NCBI RefSeq assembly: GCF_000230995.2
Contig: NC_019973.1
Location: 5,594,001-5,658,000, forward strand
Origin: Mesorhizobium australicum WSM2073
Lineage (GTDB): Bacteria > Pseudomonadota > Alphaproteobacteria > Rhizobiales > Rhizobiaceae
Reading direction: 5' to 3'
DNA: 64,000 bases
Under the pieces are notes generated by a model, which did no database searches, was not told the origin of the DNA, and saw only the letters and a list, made by a program, of their open reading frames with translations. This document shows, piece after piece, positions 32,925 through 42,711 of this stretch (within the stretch, counting starts at the first letter, position 1; the number at the start of each line of letters is the position of its first letter). A program made the position numbers and the translations under genes.

Positions 32925-34543
32925 TGGTTTGGCTCCCTGGCAGGCTGAAGGACAGGCGGGGCACCCGACATCGGCCTCTCCTCGCGTTGATGGCCGAGGA
33001 TTGTCATCGCGATGTTCCAGGCCATGATCAGGGCGCCCGAGAGATACATGGCGCCGCCTATGGCGCGCATGACGTAGTAGGGGCGCATGGCAGCGACGGT
33101 CTCGGCGAAGGAGTAGACCAGGAAGCCCTGCCCGTCGTATTCGCGCCACATCAGGCCCTGCGTGATGCCGGACACCCACATGGCGGCGGCGTAGACGACG
33201 ATGCCGAGCGTCGCCAGCCAGAAGTGCCAGGTAACCAGCCGCAGCGAATAGAGCCGGTTACGGTTCCAGAGCTTCGGTACCATGTAGTAGATCGCGCCGA
33301 ACGAGATCATGCCGACCCAGCCGAGTGCACCGGAGTGCACGTGACCAATTGTCCAGTCGGTATAATGGGACAGCGAGTTGACCGCCTTGATAGCCATCAC
33401 CGGGCCTTCGAAGGTCGACATGCCATAGAAGGCGACGGCCATCACCATCATGCGGATGATCGGGTCGGTGCGCAACTTGTCCCAGGCTCCGGACAGCGTC
33501 ATCAAGCCGTTGATCATGCCGCCCCAGGACGGCATCCACAGCATGATCGAGAACACCATGCCGAGCGTCTGTGCCCAGTCGGGCAGAGCGGTGAAATGCA
33601 GGTGGTGCGGCCCGGCCCAGATGTACAGGAAGATCAGTGCCCAGAAATGGATGATCGAGAGCCGGTAGGAATAGACTGGCCGGTTCGCCTGCTTGGGCAC
33701 GAAATAATACATCATGCCGAGGAAGCCGGCGGTGAGGAAGAAGCCGACGGCGTTGTGGCCGTACCACCACTGCGTCAGCGCGTCCTGGACGCCGGAAAAG
33801 GCGGAGTAACTCTTGGAACCGAGCAAAGAGACCGGCATCGAAAGGTTGTTGACCACATGCAGCATCGCGATGGTCACGATGAAGGAGAGGTAAAACCAGT
33901 TGGCGACATAGATGTGCGGCTCCTTGCGCTTCAGGATCGTGCCAAGGAACAGGATGAGGTAGGCGACCCAGACGATGGTCAGCCAGATGTCCACGTACCA
34001 TTCGGGTTCGGCGTATTCGCGGCTTTCGGTGATGCCGAGCAGGTAGCCAGTCGCCGCCATGACGATGAAAAGCTGGTAGCCCCAGAAGACGAACCAGGCG
34101 AGATCGCCGCCGAACAGGCGAGCGCGGCAAGTGCGTTGCACGACGTACAATGACGTGCACAGCAGCGCGTTGCCGCCGAAGGCGAAGACGACCCCGGACG
34201 TGTGCAGCGGCCGCAAGCGGCCGAAATTGAACCAAGGCTGAACGTTGAGATCGGGGTAGGCCAGCTGCAGCGCGATAACGACGCCGACCAGCATGCCGAC
34301 GACGCCCCAGAACATGGTGGCGATGGCGCCGTAGCGGATCGGACCGTCCATATAGGCGGACGGGCCGATCGGAGCGGCCGGCTTGAACTCCGAGTTGCGC
34401 AACAAGATCCCGATAAAGGCAATAAGGGCAAAAGACAGCACCCCCATATGCTGGCGGAAAGGTCCATCAATGCCGAAGCCAGCAGCCACCAGGGCTGCAA
34501 AGGCAAAAAAGCCCACCACGACGATCGCTGTGCCGAATTTCAT
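32915..34543 (-). CDS. fixN: cbb3 oxidase catalytic subunit FixN/CcoN
   Basis: A 542-residue protein with about 12-14 membrane helices. Haem and copper ligands are visible in [16 protein letters not shown] (low-spin haem His), [14 protein letters not shown] (CuB His and active-site Tyr region), and [16 protein letters not shown]. It reduces oxygen to water with high affinity, which supports respiration in root nodules. An FNR-type box lies about 80 bases upstream at 34617. Confidence 0.97.
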   Translation of the reverse strand: MKFGTAIVVVGFFAFAALVAAGFGIDGPFRQHMGVLSFALIAFIGILLRNSEFKPAAPIGPSAYMDGPIRYGAIATMFWGVVGMLVGVVIALQLAYPDLNVQPWFNFGRLRPLHTSGVVFAFGGNALLCTSLYVVQRTCRARLFGGDLAWFVFWGYQLFIVMAATGYLLGITESREYAEPEWYVDIWLTIVWVAYLILFLGTILKRKEPHIYVANWFYLSFIVTIAMLHVVNNLSMPVSLLGSKSYSAFSGVQDALTQWWYGHNAVGFFLTAGFLGMMYYFVPKQANRPVYSYRLSIIHFWALIFLYIWAGPHHLHFTALPDWAQTLGMVFSIMLWMPSWGGMINGLMTLSGAWDKLRTDPIIRMMVMAVAFYGMSTFEGPVMAIKAVNSLSHYTDWTIGHVHSGALGWVGMISFGAIYYMVPKLWNRNRLYSLRLVTWHFWLATLGIVVYAAAMWVSGITQGLMWREYDGQGFLVYSFAETVAAMRPYYVMRAIGGAMYLSGALIMAWNIAMTILGHQREERPMSGAPPVLQPAREPNQWA

Positions 34544-34986
34544 CGCAAATCCTGATCCCGAATCGGGCGGACGCCAATCCGCTCGGCATCAATTGCGCAG
34601 CTGCCCTCTGCCCGCCCTGATCCATGTCAGGTGCCAGGTTTGTGCGGTAGAATCGAGTTCGCGAAGAGCGGACGTTGGGGCGGGCGGATGTGTCGAAGCG
34701 CGGCCTCCGCGACGTTGGAAGTAGCGCTGCTAAGGTCGCCTGGAATGGCTCGGGAAAGACGCAGTGACATCGCCGCCAGCCTTGCGGGCACGAGGACCTC
34801 AAGGATCAATGCTTCACCGGCGATCTTTCCGGAACTCTTGCCGGCTGCCTCGCTATCCGACAAGGGTCGCGGATGCTCTTGGGTCTACGCTACCGCGACG
34901 CTCGAGGCTACAGCAATACATTGTGTTCGAACGCAGCATGTCCTGCCGCGGATCGGAGTTGGCGGCGCAGCGCCCGCCGCCTGGGC
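34544..34986. other. Gap between fnrN and fixN holding the fixN promoter
   Basis: About 440 bases with no convincing gene. One minus-strand frame of 78 codons would need a TTG start and has no family. The FNR-type box at 34617-34630 is the only clear element. Confidence 0.5.
34617..34630 (-). promoter_or_regulatory. fixN: FNR/FixK-type box in front of fixN
   Basis: CTGAT-CCAT-GTCAG is a near-perfect dyad with the spacing of TTGAT-N4-ATCAA. Its centre is about 80 bases before the fixN start, in accord with a site near -41 and a leader of about 40 bases. Confidence 0.65.
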
Positions 34987-35736
34987 TTATCCAAACTGCC
35001 GCGGCCTTCGGCCGCCGCAACGCTGCTCCAGCCGGCCGACGCTCTCCACCCTCACATGGCGCTTGTTCTCGATCCGGATCACGCCTTCAGCTCGCAGTCG
35101 AGTCAGCTGGCGGCTCACCGTCTCATTCGTCAGGCCAAGGAAATCAGAGATGTCGGCACGAGTCAGTGGCAGATCGAAGGACGCCGATATGGCGGCCGAA
35201 TCAACACTGGTATCGATGTTCAGGGCGAGCATGACGAGAAAACTCGCCACCTTTTCCGATGCGGTCTTGCGCCCGAGCGTCACCATCCATTCGCGTGCTG
35301 CGTCAAGTTCGTCCAGCGCCTGCTTGAGCAGGCGATGCTCGAGTTCCGGTGATTCCTTCACCATCCGTTCGAGGGCTGCCTTGGGGAACGAACACAGCGT
35401 GACAACGGTTGCCGCTTCCGCACTGATCTCGCTTTCGACCTTGAAGGGTCGCCCCAGAAAATCCGGTGCAAACTGGAGCCCTACGATCTGCTGGCGCCCG
35501 TCCGAAAGGCTCTTCGTCAGCTTGACCACGCCTGAAAGCACATTCGAATAGCTGTTGACGGCCTCGCAGTCTCCGACCAGTTCGACTCCTGGCTCGATCT
35601 TGTGCCGCGATGAACTCCTGGCAAGCGCAGCCAAACGGTCTGGATCGAGCGCGCCGCAAATACCGCGACGCCTTCCCTCGCAAGAGCGGCAAAGAACGGG
35701 AATGCCGGAACTGTGAATGTCCTGCCGTAATGTCAT
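34987..35736 (-). CDS. fnrN: FnrN-type oxygen-sensing regulator (Crp/Fnr family)
   Basis: A 249-residue protein. Four Cys ligands for an oxygen-labile 4Fe-4S cluster are at 16, 19, 27 (CRSCEGRRRGIC) and 115 (VVTLCSFP), matching FNR C20/C23/C29/C122 in order. The C-terminal helix-turn-helix has DISDFLGLTNETVSRQLTRL, whose E--SR recognises TTGAT boxes. Cys residues separate it from FixK, which lacks the cluster. The start is at 35736; the longer frame upstream is the hemN intergenic region. It likely activates fixN, hemN and itself under low oxygen. Confidence 0.92.
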   Translation of the reverse strand: MTLRQDIHSSGIPVLCRSCEGRRRGICGALDPDRLAALARSSSRHKIEPGVELVGDCEAVNSYSNVLSGVVKLTKSLSDGRQQIVGLQFAPDFLGRPFKVESEISAEAATVVTLCSFPKAALERMVKESPELEHRLLKQALDELDAAREWMVTLGRKTASEKVASFLVMLALNIDTSVDSAAISASFDLPLTRADISDFLGLTNETVSRQLTRLRAEGVIRIENKRHVRVESVGRLEQRCGGRRPRQFG

Positions 35737-35820
35737 GCGTTCGCTGTACCCTCTTCCAAGCACCGACAGGGTAGCAATCCAGGGTAGAAAAATCCTTGCG
35801 GCAGTTTGTCCGAGCTGCAC

Positions 35821-35834
35821 TTGATCGAAATCAG
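35821..35834 (+). promoter_or_regulatory. FNR/FixK-type box between fnrN and hemN
   Basis: TTGAT-CGAA-ATCAG differs from the consensus at one base. It lies 58-71 bases before hemN and 85-98 bases before fnrN, so it can serve hemN activation and fnrN autoregulation. Confidence 0.8.
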
Positions 35835-35891
35835 GGCATTGGCCGGCCAACCAGTCAAGAGTTCCAGCGGTGCAAACATGGTGACTACGAG

Positions 35892-37238
35892 ATGCAGTCG
35901 AAAGTAGCTGCTCGGATTGTCGAAAACGTCCCTCGCTATACCAGCTATCCGACCGCACCGCATTTCCACGTGGGCGTCGATGCTGCGGATTATCGTGGCT
36001 GGCTGGAGGCGCTCAGCGAGGACGATGAGATATCGCTCTACGTGCACATCCCTTTCTGCGACAGGCTTTGCTGGTTCTGTGCCTGCCACACCAAGCAGAC
36101 ACGCCACTATGAACCGGTGACCAGATATCTGGGATCATTGCATGCGGAGATCGCCACCGTTTCAGGTCTCGCCGGAGGCAAGGGCCGGGTGCGTGCCGTC
36201 CATTTGGGCGGCGGTTCGCCGACAATGCTCAGGCCCGACGACATGGTGGCGCTCGGGACCGCATTGCGCCACAGCTTCTCATTTCTTCCCGGCACCAGGA
36301 TCAGCGTCGAAATCGAACCCAACGACATGGACGAAGCCCGCCTCGACGCACTTGCCGAAATCGGCATGACGAGGGCCAGCCTCGGGGTCCAGGATCTCGA
36401 TCAGAAGGTACAGAGGGCGATCAATCGCGAGCAGACCTTCTTGCAGACCAAAACGGTTGTCGACGGCGTTCGATCGCGCGGCGTCGAATCGGTCAACCTC
36501 GACCTGCTCTACGGCTTGCCGCACCAGACGAGGGAGATCGTCTTGTCCACTGTCAGGCAGGCGCTGACGCTTGAGCCCGACCGGATCGCCCTTTTTGGAT
36601 ATGCCCATGTGCCATGGTTCAAGAAACATCAGACCATGATCGACCAGGCGTGGTTGCCAGGCCCGGAGGAGCGGCTTGCCCAATCGCAACTGGCAGCACG
36701 CGCCATACTCGACCAAGGATACGAACCAATCGGCCTCGACCATTTCGCCAAACCGGACGATGCGCTGGCGCTTGCCGCGCGAGCGGGGACTTTACGTCGC
36801 AACTTTCAGGGCTATACCGAGGATCGCTGCGAAACCTTGATCGGTCTCGGGCCGTCATCCATCAGCCAATTCCGGCAAGGCTATGTACAGAACATGCCTT
36901 CGACCGCCGAGTATGGCCGCATGGTGGATGACGGTGGGCTGGCTTCGGTCCGCGGGATTGCCTTCTCGAACGACGACCGCGCCCGCGGCTGGGTCATCGA
37001 GCGCCTGATGTGCGATTTCGGCTTCTCGGCAGTCGATTTGGTGGAACGCTTCGGCAAAGCCGGCCAGAAGCTCCTTCTTCGGTCGAGTACCGTGGCCCTC
37101 GACAAGTCGGTCCGACTTGAACTCGACGGCGATCGTTTCGTCGTACCGCTGGAAAGTCGTCCCTTTGTCAGATGCGTCGCTGCGAAGTTCGACAAATATC
37201 TCAAAACGGGAAAGGCCAGGCACTCCGTGGGAGTTTGA
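35892..37238 (+). CDS. hemN: Oxygen-independent coproporphyrinogen III oxidase HemN
   Basis: A 448-residue radical SAM enzyme. The cluster-binding Cys residues are 56, 60 and 63 in CDRLCWFCAC; the start NVPRYTSYPTAPHF and GGGSPTML are HemN signatures. It decarboxylates coproporphyrinogen III to protoporphyrinogen IX without oxygen, giving haem for the cbb3 oxidase at low oxygen. Start at 35892 is chosen from the family N-terminus; an upstream Met at 35796 would overlap the FNR-type box. It is divergent from fnrN. Confidence 0.94.
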   Translation: MQSKVAARIVENVPRYTSYPTAPHFHVGVDAADYRGWLEALSEDDEISLYVHIPFCDRLCWFCACHTKQTRHYEPVTRYLGSLHAEIATVSGLAGGKGRVRAVHLGGGSPTMLRPDDMVALGTALRHSFSFLPGTRISVEIEPNDMDEARLDALAEIGMTRASLGVQDLDQKVQRAINREQTFLQTKTVVDGVRSRGVESVNLDLLYGLPHQTREIVLSTVRQALTLEPDRIALFGYAHVPWFKKHQTMIDQAWLPGPEERLAQSQLAARAILDQGYEPIGLDHFAKPDDALALAARAGTLRRNFQGYTEDRCETLIGLGPSSISQFRQGYVQNMPSTAEYGRMVDDGGLASVRGIAFSNDDRARGWVIERLMCDFGFSAVDLVERFGKAGQKLLLRSSTVALDKSVRLELDGDRFVVPLESRPFVRCVAAKFDKYLKTGKARHSVGV

Positions 37239-37370
37239 GCCAGCGAGTGCGTCGCGGTCCGCGCAGGGTCCATCATCGGTGACCTATTTGCCAGACGATG
37301 TTGCCCGCGCACACCCTTGTCTGACACGCACGGTGCGCCACAATTGCACTTGACTGACTCTCTGCTTCGG

Positions 37371-37643
37371 TCATTCGGAATCTGAGGCTTTCAAAGACCG
37401 CGATTCGTCTGAGATGCTGGCCGTCGCCAGACCTTCTTTTCTGGCCTTGGCAAACGCTCGGTCGCCGTCCAGAAATCCCGCCAGCATGAACGGGATGAGT
37501 TCCGCGACTGTTTCAGACTCGCCGTAGGTCTGACGATAGAGCGCAGCATAGGCCTTGAGTTCTTGGCTCAACTCCGCGCTGACGGTGATGGTAATCTTCA
37601 AAGGCGTTCGGTCTGGAAGCTTGCCAAGTTTCAAGTTGGCCAT
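37371..37643 (-). CDS. DUF2274 protein at the end of the trb cluster
   Basis: A 90-residue protein: MANLKLGKLPDRTPLKITIT then a helical part (LSQELKAYAALYRQTYGE) that resembles a ribbon-helix-helix pattern. DUF2274 genes regularly follow trbI in alphaproteobacterial conjugative islands; the role is not known. GGGAG lies five bases before the ATG at 37643, three bases beyond the trbI stop. A GTG at 37649 is an alternative start. Confidence 0.85.
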   Translation of the reverse strand: MANLKLGKLPDRTPLKITITVSAELSQELKAYAALYRQTYGESETVAELIPFMLAGFLDGDRAFAKARKEGLATASISDESRSLKASDSE

Positions 37644-37645
37644 AA

Positions 37646-38866
37646 TCACTCCCGTTCAATTTTGTATGGTCGCAGCAGGAGATCCTTGTGCACGATGACG
37701 CGCAGTGGCCAGCCTGGTCGGATCGTTATGGTGGGCTGAACGTTGAGATTTTTCTCAGTTATGCGCTGGCCGGCTCGACTGACGTTCTGCTGGGCGGATT
37801 CGCGGATCGCCTTGACCAGATCGCTTTCATTGTCTCCAAGGCTCAATTCGGTACCCACGCCAAGCGTGGTCGCAAGCGCAACCCCCTTGATCAGCTGCCA
37901 GGTGTGGAAATCCACCTTGTCCTCAAGCCCCGCATATCCGGCGGTGTCTGTCGCCGGCAGATTATCGATTTCGATCGAGGACCCGTCCGGCAGGATTATT
38001 CGCTGCCAGACCAGCAATGCGCGCTTTTGCCCAAACGCCACCACGCTGTCATAGGTGCCGATCAGCCGGGAACCTTGTGGAATGAGCAAGATGCTGCCAG
38101 TGACTGTGTCTTGCACATTCTCTGTGACCTGCGCGACGACAAGGCCGGGTAGGTCGGAATTGATCCCGGTAATGAGGCTTGCCGCGATTACGCTGCCAGC
38201 CATCAGTTGGTAGGGCGAAGCAGACGTCTGCAGCGCATGGGGATTGTAGATTCCGCTTGTGCTCCGCTGACTGACAAAATCCAGCTTGCGCTGTTGGTTG
38301 TTTTGATCGCCCTCGGCTGGCGCAACGGAAGCCGACCCGGCTGTCGCTCCGGATTGCGGCGCTTCAGGCCGCTGCTGTACACTCTCCCCGCCGTCAGCGA
38401 GATCTGTCGATCTGGGTCGATTATCGATCCGGAACAACACTTGAGACTCGCGCGCTTCGATTGCCTGCTGGGCAAGGCGTTGATCCTCGGCGGAGACCTC
38501 CTGTCCCGGCGCAATTCCGAGTTGGCGCTGCCGCTCGAGGATGGGGCGGCCGAGATCACCGGGTAGCGGCGGTCCGAGCACCGGTGCCTTCGGCTTGACG
38601 CCGGAATAGTCCCTGGGCAGGCTGTCGAGCCCCTCGGCGGTGGGCTTGTGGTCAGGATGGTAGAGGTCTTCCGCATGCTCTTTGAATCGCAATGCCGGTC
38701 CCTGAAGCGCAATGATCATGACGCCCAGAATGGCACCACATCCGGCGGCAGAGATCGCGACAATCACCCCCCGCCTGAAGCGCACAGCACCGCGGGGTGA
38801 GGCGCGCAGCTGCAGCTGGTCGGGATCGAGTTTAGGCGGCGCATTGGAGTGGGAGGTATCGGTCAT
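37646..38866 (-). CDS. trbI: Conjugal transfer protein TrbI (VirB10-like)
   Basis: A 406-residue protein with a membrane helix at about residues 30-52 (VIVAISAAGCGAILGVMIIA), a Pro-rich periplasmic linker (PKAPVLGPPLPGDLG) and a VirB10 C-terminal domain with LIPQGSRLIGTYDSVVAFGQ. It spans the envelope and links the inner and outer parts of the mating channel. The start at 38866 has AGGGGAAAAGG upstream; the longer frame is antisense noise inside trbG. Confidence 0.93.
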   Translation of the reverse strand: MTDTSHSNAPPKLDPDQLQLRASPRGAVRFRRGVIVAISAAGCGAILGVMIIALQGPALRFKEHAEDLYHPDHKPTAEGLDSLPRDYSGVKPKAPVLGPPLPGDLGRPILERQRQLGIAPGQEVSAEDQRLAQQAIEARESQVLFRIDNRPRSTDLADGGESVQQRPEAPQSGATAGSASVAPAEGDQNNQQRKLDFVSQRSTSGIYNPHALQTSASPYQLMAGSVIAASLITGINSDLPGLVVAQVTENVQDTVTGSILLIPQGSRLIGTYDSVVAFGQKRALLVWQRIILPDGSSIEIDNLPATDTAGYAGLEDKVDFHTWQLIKGVALATTLGVGTELSLGDNESDLVKAIRESAQQNVSRAGQRITEKNLNVQPTITIRPGWPLRVIVHKDLLLRPYKIERE

Positions 38867-38879
38867 GAGCCTTTTCCCC

Positions 38880-39908
38880 TCACCTGCCGAAACCGGCAAA
38901 GAGTGGCATCCGACGCGGCAATTGCCCGCCGTCAATCCTTGAGATGCGAACGACCTGCTGCGGCTTGGCCCCGAGGCGCAGTTCGGCCGCGGCGAACAGG
39001 CGATCGACGATGTAGTAGTTGCCACGCATGCGGTAGTTGACCAGCTGATTGCCGCCGTCGGCACCGACGATGAAGAGCGGTGGCGCCTCGCCCTGATCGA
39101 TGCGCCGGGGGAATTCGATATAGACTTTGCTGCCGTCGTCAAAGGCCCGTGTCGGCCTCCAGGGCGGAGTGTCGCCGGCGATTGAATAGCGGAAGCGGAT
39201 ATTTTCGAGCGCAACATTCGATGCGACCGGCGTTGCAGCGTCGGCCTGAACGTTTCGCCGGGAGAGCGCAAGGATCTGGTCTTCGCTGTAAGTCCAAGAG
39301 ATGGCCGCCATTGCGGTCTTGTCCGTGCTTTGGAGCTGCAAGTGATAGGTGCGTCGATCCGTGGTGATCACCAGATTTGTGGTAAGCTCGGGCGCGAACG
39401 GCTTCACCAAAACATGGGTGCGCTGACCGTCACCGGTGCCACTGACGGTGTCGCCGATGACCCAGCGGACCGTGTCCCCGGCGGACACCGCCGTCAGTTT
39501 CTCGCCCGGCTGCAGAGCGATATCGGTGACGCGCTCCGGCGCGGCAAAGAGCTGATAAAGCGCGCCATCGGTGAAGGGATAGACCTGGACCGCGTTGACA
39601 TAGCCATACCTGGTTGGCTGCCGAGTTGCGGCCCTATTGGCATCGGCAACGCGTTCTTCAGGAGAGCGCTTGTCTTCGGCGAACTTGACCGGGTCAGGCT
39701 GCAACTGGCCGGGAAGCGGTAGCGGCTTTGGCACCTCGACGATTTTAACCGGTTTCTCTGGCGGCTTCTCGATCGACGCTGCTTTGAAGTCGGCAGCGTC
39801 ATAGGCAATCTCGGGCGGCGGCACCGGCTTGGATGCGCAGGCGGATAGCACCGCTGCCGAGGCCGACAGGATCAGCGCGGCACGGAGCGATGGGGCTTTA
39901 TTTGTCAT
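38880..39908 (-). CDS. trbG: Conjugal transfer protein TrbG (VirB9-like)
   Basis: A 342-residue protein with a lipoprotein-like signal (LILSASAAVLSACAS) and a VirB9/TrbG domain (YGYVNAVQVYPFTDGALYQL, then FRYSIAGDTPPWRPTRAFDD and the VNYRMRGNYYIVDRLF end). It forms the outer-membrane ring with TrbI. It overlaps the trbF end by 11 bases; the start at 39908 is supported by the signal peptide. Confidence 0.93.
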   Translation of the reverse strand: MTNKAPSLRAALILSASAAVLSACASKPVPPPEIAYDAADFKAASIEKPPEKPVKIVEVPKPLPLPGQLQPDPVKFAEDKRSPEERVADANRAATRQPTRYGYVNAVQVYPFTDGALYQLFAAPERVTDIALQPGEKLTAVSAGDTVRWVIGDTVSGTGDGQRTHVLVKPFAPELTTNLVITTDRRTYHLQLQSTDKTAMAAISWTYSEDQILALSRRNVQADAATPVASNVALENIRFRYSIAGDTPPWRPTRAFDDGSKVYIEFPRRIDQGEAPPLFIVGADGGNQLVNYRMRGNYYIVDRLFAAAELRLGAKPQQVVRISRIDGGQLPRRMPLFAGFGR

Positions 39909-40629
39909 TGGCGGGCTCCTTGGGGGAAACGGAGGTCGGCGCGGCACTGTCGAGCTCGCGCGACCAATCGATGGCGTTGATGAAGAGGCCGAGCGGATTC
40001 TTGCGCAGTTGGTCTGTATTGTTGGGCGGGCGGATCATGATGGTGAGGATCGCCGTCCAGCGGGTCGTGCTGGCAAGGCTGCCGCGCTCAAAGACCTGCT
40101 CGGTCCATTTGACCTGGAACGAGCTGCCGGAAGCCCGCACCACGCTGGTCACCTGGACGGACACGCTTCGCGTTCCGATCTGACCGAAAGGATCGTTCGC
40201 CTTGGCATATTCGTTGAGGAAGAGCGCGGCGCGGTCACTGGCAAAGTCATAGGCGGCCAACCAGTTCTGCCGCACCAACACCGGATCGGTGGAAACGGAA
40301 CGGATATTCTGAATGAAACGGCCAAGATGCCAGGCGATCTGGGCGTCCGTCGGCTCGTAGTCCCGGATTGCCGAGGCTACGGCGCGCGCCTCGCCGAAGC
40401 GGTCGACCTCGACGACGTAGGGCACCACCCGGCTCTGCATTGACTGCCAAACGAACCCGCCGGAGAGCCCGGTCGCCAATGCCAGGCAGCCAAGAGCCAT
40501 CAGCCGCCAGTTGCGGGCCTGCACCCGCGATGAGCCGATGCGCTCATCCCAAAGCTGGCCCGCCTTCTGGTACGGTGTGATGGGCTCGGGTGTCTTGCCG
40601 TAGCGTTGAACGGATCGCTTGAACAGCAT
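39898..40629 (-). CDS. trbF: Conjugal transfer protein TrbF (VirB8-like)
   Basis: A 243-residue bitopic protein: short cytosolic start (PYQKAGQLWDERIGSSRVQA), a membrane helix (about residues 42-62) and a VirB8-like periplasmic domain ending with INAIDWSRELD. It nucleates the channel at the inner membrane. Its ATG directly follows the trbL stop. Confidence 0.93.
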   Translation of the reverse strand: MLFKRSVQRYGKTPEPITPYQKAGQLWDERIGSSRVQARNWRLMALGCLALATGLSGGFVWQSMQSRVVPYVVEVDRFGEARAVASAIRDYEPTDAQIAWHLGRFIQNIRSVSTDPVLVRQNWLAAYDFASDRAALFLNEYAKANDPFGQIGTRSVSVQVTSVVRASGSSFQVKWTEQVFERGSLASTTRWTAILTIMIRPPNNTDQLRKNPLGLFINAIDWSRELDSAAPTSVSPKEPANDK

Positions 40630-41952
40630 CTAGTCGTCCTTGTCGTTGAGAGAGGGATTGGCGCTACCGCCCGGTCTGTCACCATCGCGCACGGCCTGCA
40701 TGGTGGCGTGGCGGTGGGCTCGCGCAGACTGCTGGGAACGCAGGCGCCTGGCCCAGCTAGGGGCAGCATCGGTGGTCGGACCCGAAGGAGTTTCGGTCAT
40801 CGAGGCGATGGGAGACCCGCCGGTCGCGGTCCATGCGGCCTGGCGCCCGGCATCAGCGCTGCGCCCGACGGTTTCCGCGGCAGATCGTGCCGCTCGCACA
40901 GCGGCGCCGCTGGCAGCACCTGCCACGCCCTGCATCCCGGCAGCCACACCGGACAGGCCGGAGTCAGGCGAGGTTGCGCGTCCTAGTTGCCAGGCAGAGG
41001 AAGCTGCCGAACCGATCGTGGTGCCGGCGCGAATTGCGGCAAGCCCGCCATCAGCTGCCATGCGCACCCCAGCGATCGCAGCGCCTCCCGCAATGAGTGA
41101 CGCACCGGCGGCGGCCGCGGCCGTACCCAGTGCAGCGCCCGCACCAAGCTGCGGGGCACCCGAGACGAGACCGGACGCTATTCCAGGCCCGAAAATACCT
41201 AGCCCAAGCAGCGCCAGCGCGCCCAACACCTGTGACATGGCGGCGGCCAAATCCGGCTCCTTGCCTTGCAGCGCCGAAGCGAACTCGCCGAACAGCGTGG
41301 ACCCGACACCGACAATGACCGCAAGCACCATCACCTTGATGCCCGACGAGATCACGTTGCCGAGCACGCGCTCGGCCAGGAACGCCGACCTGCTCCAGAC
41401 TGCGAAGGGCACCAGAACGAAGCCGGCGAGAGTGGTGAGCTTGAACTCCAGAATGGTGATGAAGAGCTGGATGGAAAGAATGAAGAAGGCAATGATGACC
41501 AGGAACCAGGCCACGAGCAGCACGAAAATGGTGAGCGCGTTGCCGAAGATTTCGGGAAAGCCAAGAAGCTGGCTCGCCTGATCCAGCAGCGGCCACGCGC
41601 CCTCGAAGCCTGTGGCAGCAATACGTCCGGGCCGCAGGAGACTGTCGGACGACAGATTGGCGGCCGAAGCGCTGATGCCCAGCCCTGCGAAGGAGCGGTA
41701 TATAATGTCGGCGAGATTCTTGAAATTGTTCAGGATGAAAGCGAAGACGCCGACATAGAGCACCTTGCGGATGAAGCGGCCGAGAATGTTGGGCTCGCCG
41801 GCGAATGCCCAAGCGAGCCCGGCTAACGTGATGTCGATGCCGATCAGGGTCGTGGTGAGGAAGGCGACATCGCCCGACAGCAGACCAAACCCGCTGTCAA
41901 TATAGCGGATGAAAGTCTCCATGAAGCGATCGATGACCCCGAGGTCGTTCAT
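40630..41952 (-). CDS. trbL: Conjugal transfer protein TrbL (VirB6-like)
   Basis: A 440-residue polytopic membrane protein starting MNDLGVIDRFMETFIRYIDS, with at least five membrane helices up to about residue 300 (FLVIIAFFILSIQLFITILE and others) and a long Ala/Gly/Ser-rich C-terminal tail. TrbL forms part of the inner-membrane pore. The GC-rich tail is typical of the family and creates long antisense frames. Confidence 0.93.
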   Translation of the reverse strand: MNDLGVIDRFMETFIRYIDSGFGLLSGDVAFLTTTLIGIDITLAGLAWAFAGEPNILGRFIRKVLYVGVFAFILNNFKNLADIIYRSFAGLGISASAANLSSDSLLRPGRIAATGFEGAWPLLDQASQLLGFPEIFGNALTIFVLLVAWFLVIIAFFILSIQLFITILEFKLTTLAGFVLVPFAVWSRSAFLAERVLGNVISSGIKVMVLAVIVGVGSTLFGEFASALQGKEPDLAAAMSQVLGALALLGLGIFGPGIASGLVSGAPQLGAGAALGTAAAAAGASLIAGGAAIAGVRMAADGGLAAIRAGTTIGSAASSAWQLGRATSPDSGLSGVAAGMQGVAGAASGAAVRAARSAAETVGRSADAGRQAAWTATGGSPIASMTETPSGPTTDAAPSWARRLRSQQSARAHRHATMQAVRDGDRPGGSANPSLNDKDD

Positions 41953-41980
41953 TGCGCCTTCCTCGTGCCAGAAATGGTGA

Positions 41981-42706
41981 TCAGTTGCCGGGATAGGCCG
42001 TGCCGGTGCCGAGGAAACGCTTTGTCGTCTGGCGCGCGGCTTCTTCGGACTGCGCTTTGCGAGCCGCATCCTCGGCCTCAGCGCGAAACTGCGTCGCGAG
42101 CAGCGTCTGGATCTGCATCTGCTGCTTGGTTGAGAGCGCGATCAGTTGGTTGGTGGCCTGGCTTGCCTCAAGCGCACCGGCAGCACCCTGGCTGCGGTTG
42201 ACGAGATCAGCAAGCAGGTCGCGATCGCCGCGGACGTTGTCGAGGATTTGCGACTGGACACCCATCGTCTGCCGGAACGCCTGCATGGCGCTCTGCCAGC
42301 GCTCGCGTGCTGCGCTTGCCACATCGCTGACCTTGATCGTGGCGTCGTAGCTTTCGGGATATTGATTGCGCCACTGGTCCTGCAGCTTGCCCAGATCAAA
42401 ACTCAGACCACTCGCCTGGTCCATGAGCCCGTCGATCCGCTGCAGCGAACCGGTGAGCTGGCCCACCGAAGAAAAATCCAGCCTCTGAAGGTTGCGCGCC
42501 ATGTTTTGTAGCATGGTCGCCTGGTTCTGGAGCGACTGTATCTGGTTATTGATCTGCTCCAGTGAGCGTGCCGCCGTCAGCACATTCTGGGTGTAGTTCG
42601 AGGGATCGAAGACAATGAGCGCGTAGGCTGGCTGGACATAGTCGGCCATCGGTTTGGCCATCAGGGAAAGGGTGATCAGGCCGGAAAGGAAACGGCGCCG
42701 CATCAT
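41981..42706 (-). CDS. trbJ: Conjugal transfer protein TrbJ (VirB5-like)
   Basis: A 241-residue secreted protein with a signal peptide (RRRFLSGLITLSLMAKPM) and the TrbJ start IVFDPSNYTQNVLTAARSLE, followed by long helices. It is a minor pilus component or adhesin at the pilus tip. Tandem Met codons at 42706 and 42703 start it; the stop of trbE is five bases upstream. Confidence 0.92.
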   Translation of the reverse strand: MMRRRFLSGLITLSLMAKPMADYVQPAYALIVFDPSNYTQNVLTAARSLEQINNQIQSLQNQATMLQNMARNLQRLDFSSVGQLTGSLQRIDGLMDQASGLSFDLGKLQDQWRNQYPESYDATIKVSDVASAARERWQSAMQAFRQTMGVQSQILDNVRGDRDLLADLVNRSQGAAGALEASQATNQLIALSTKQQMQIQTLLATQFRAEAEDAARKAQSEEAARQTTKRFLGTGTAYPGN

Positions 42707-42711
42707 GACGA

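Noticed and set aside
32924..34153. Long plus-strand frame opposite fixN
   Set aside because: Antisense to a full-length, clearly recognised gene; arises from high GC at third positions and has no family pattern.
34627..34863. 78-codon minus-strand frame between fnrN and fixN
   Set aside because: Needs a TTG start, has no ribosome-binding site and spans the fixN promoter region.
37239..37370. Search for a terminator between convergent hemN and trb genes
   Set aside because: No stem with T-run could be found in this gap.
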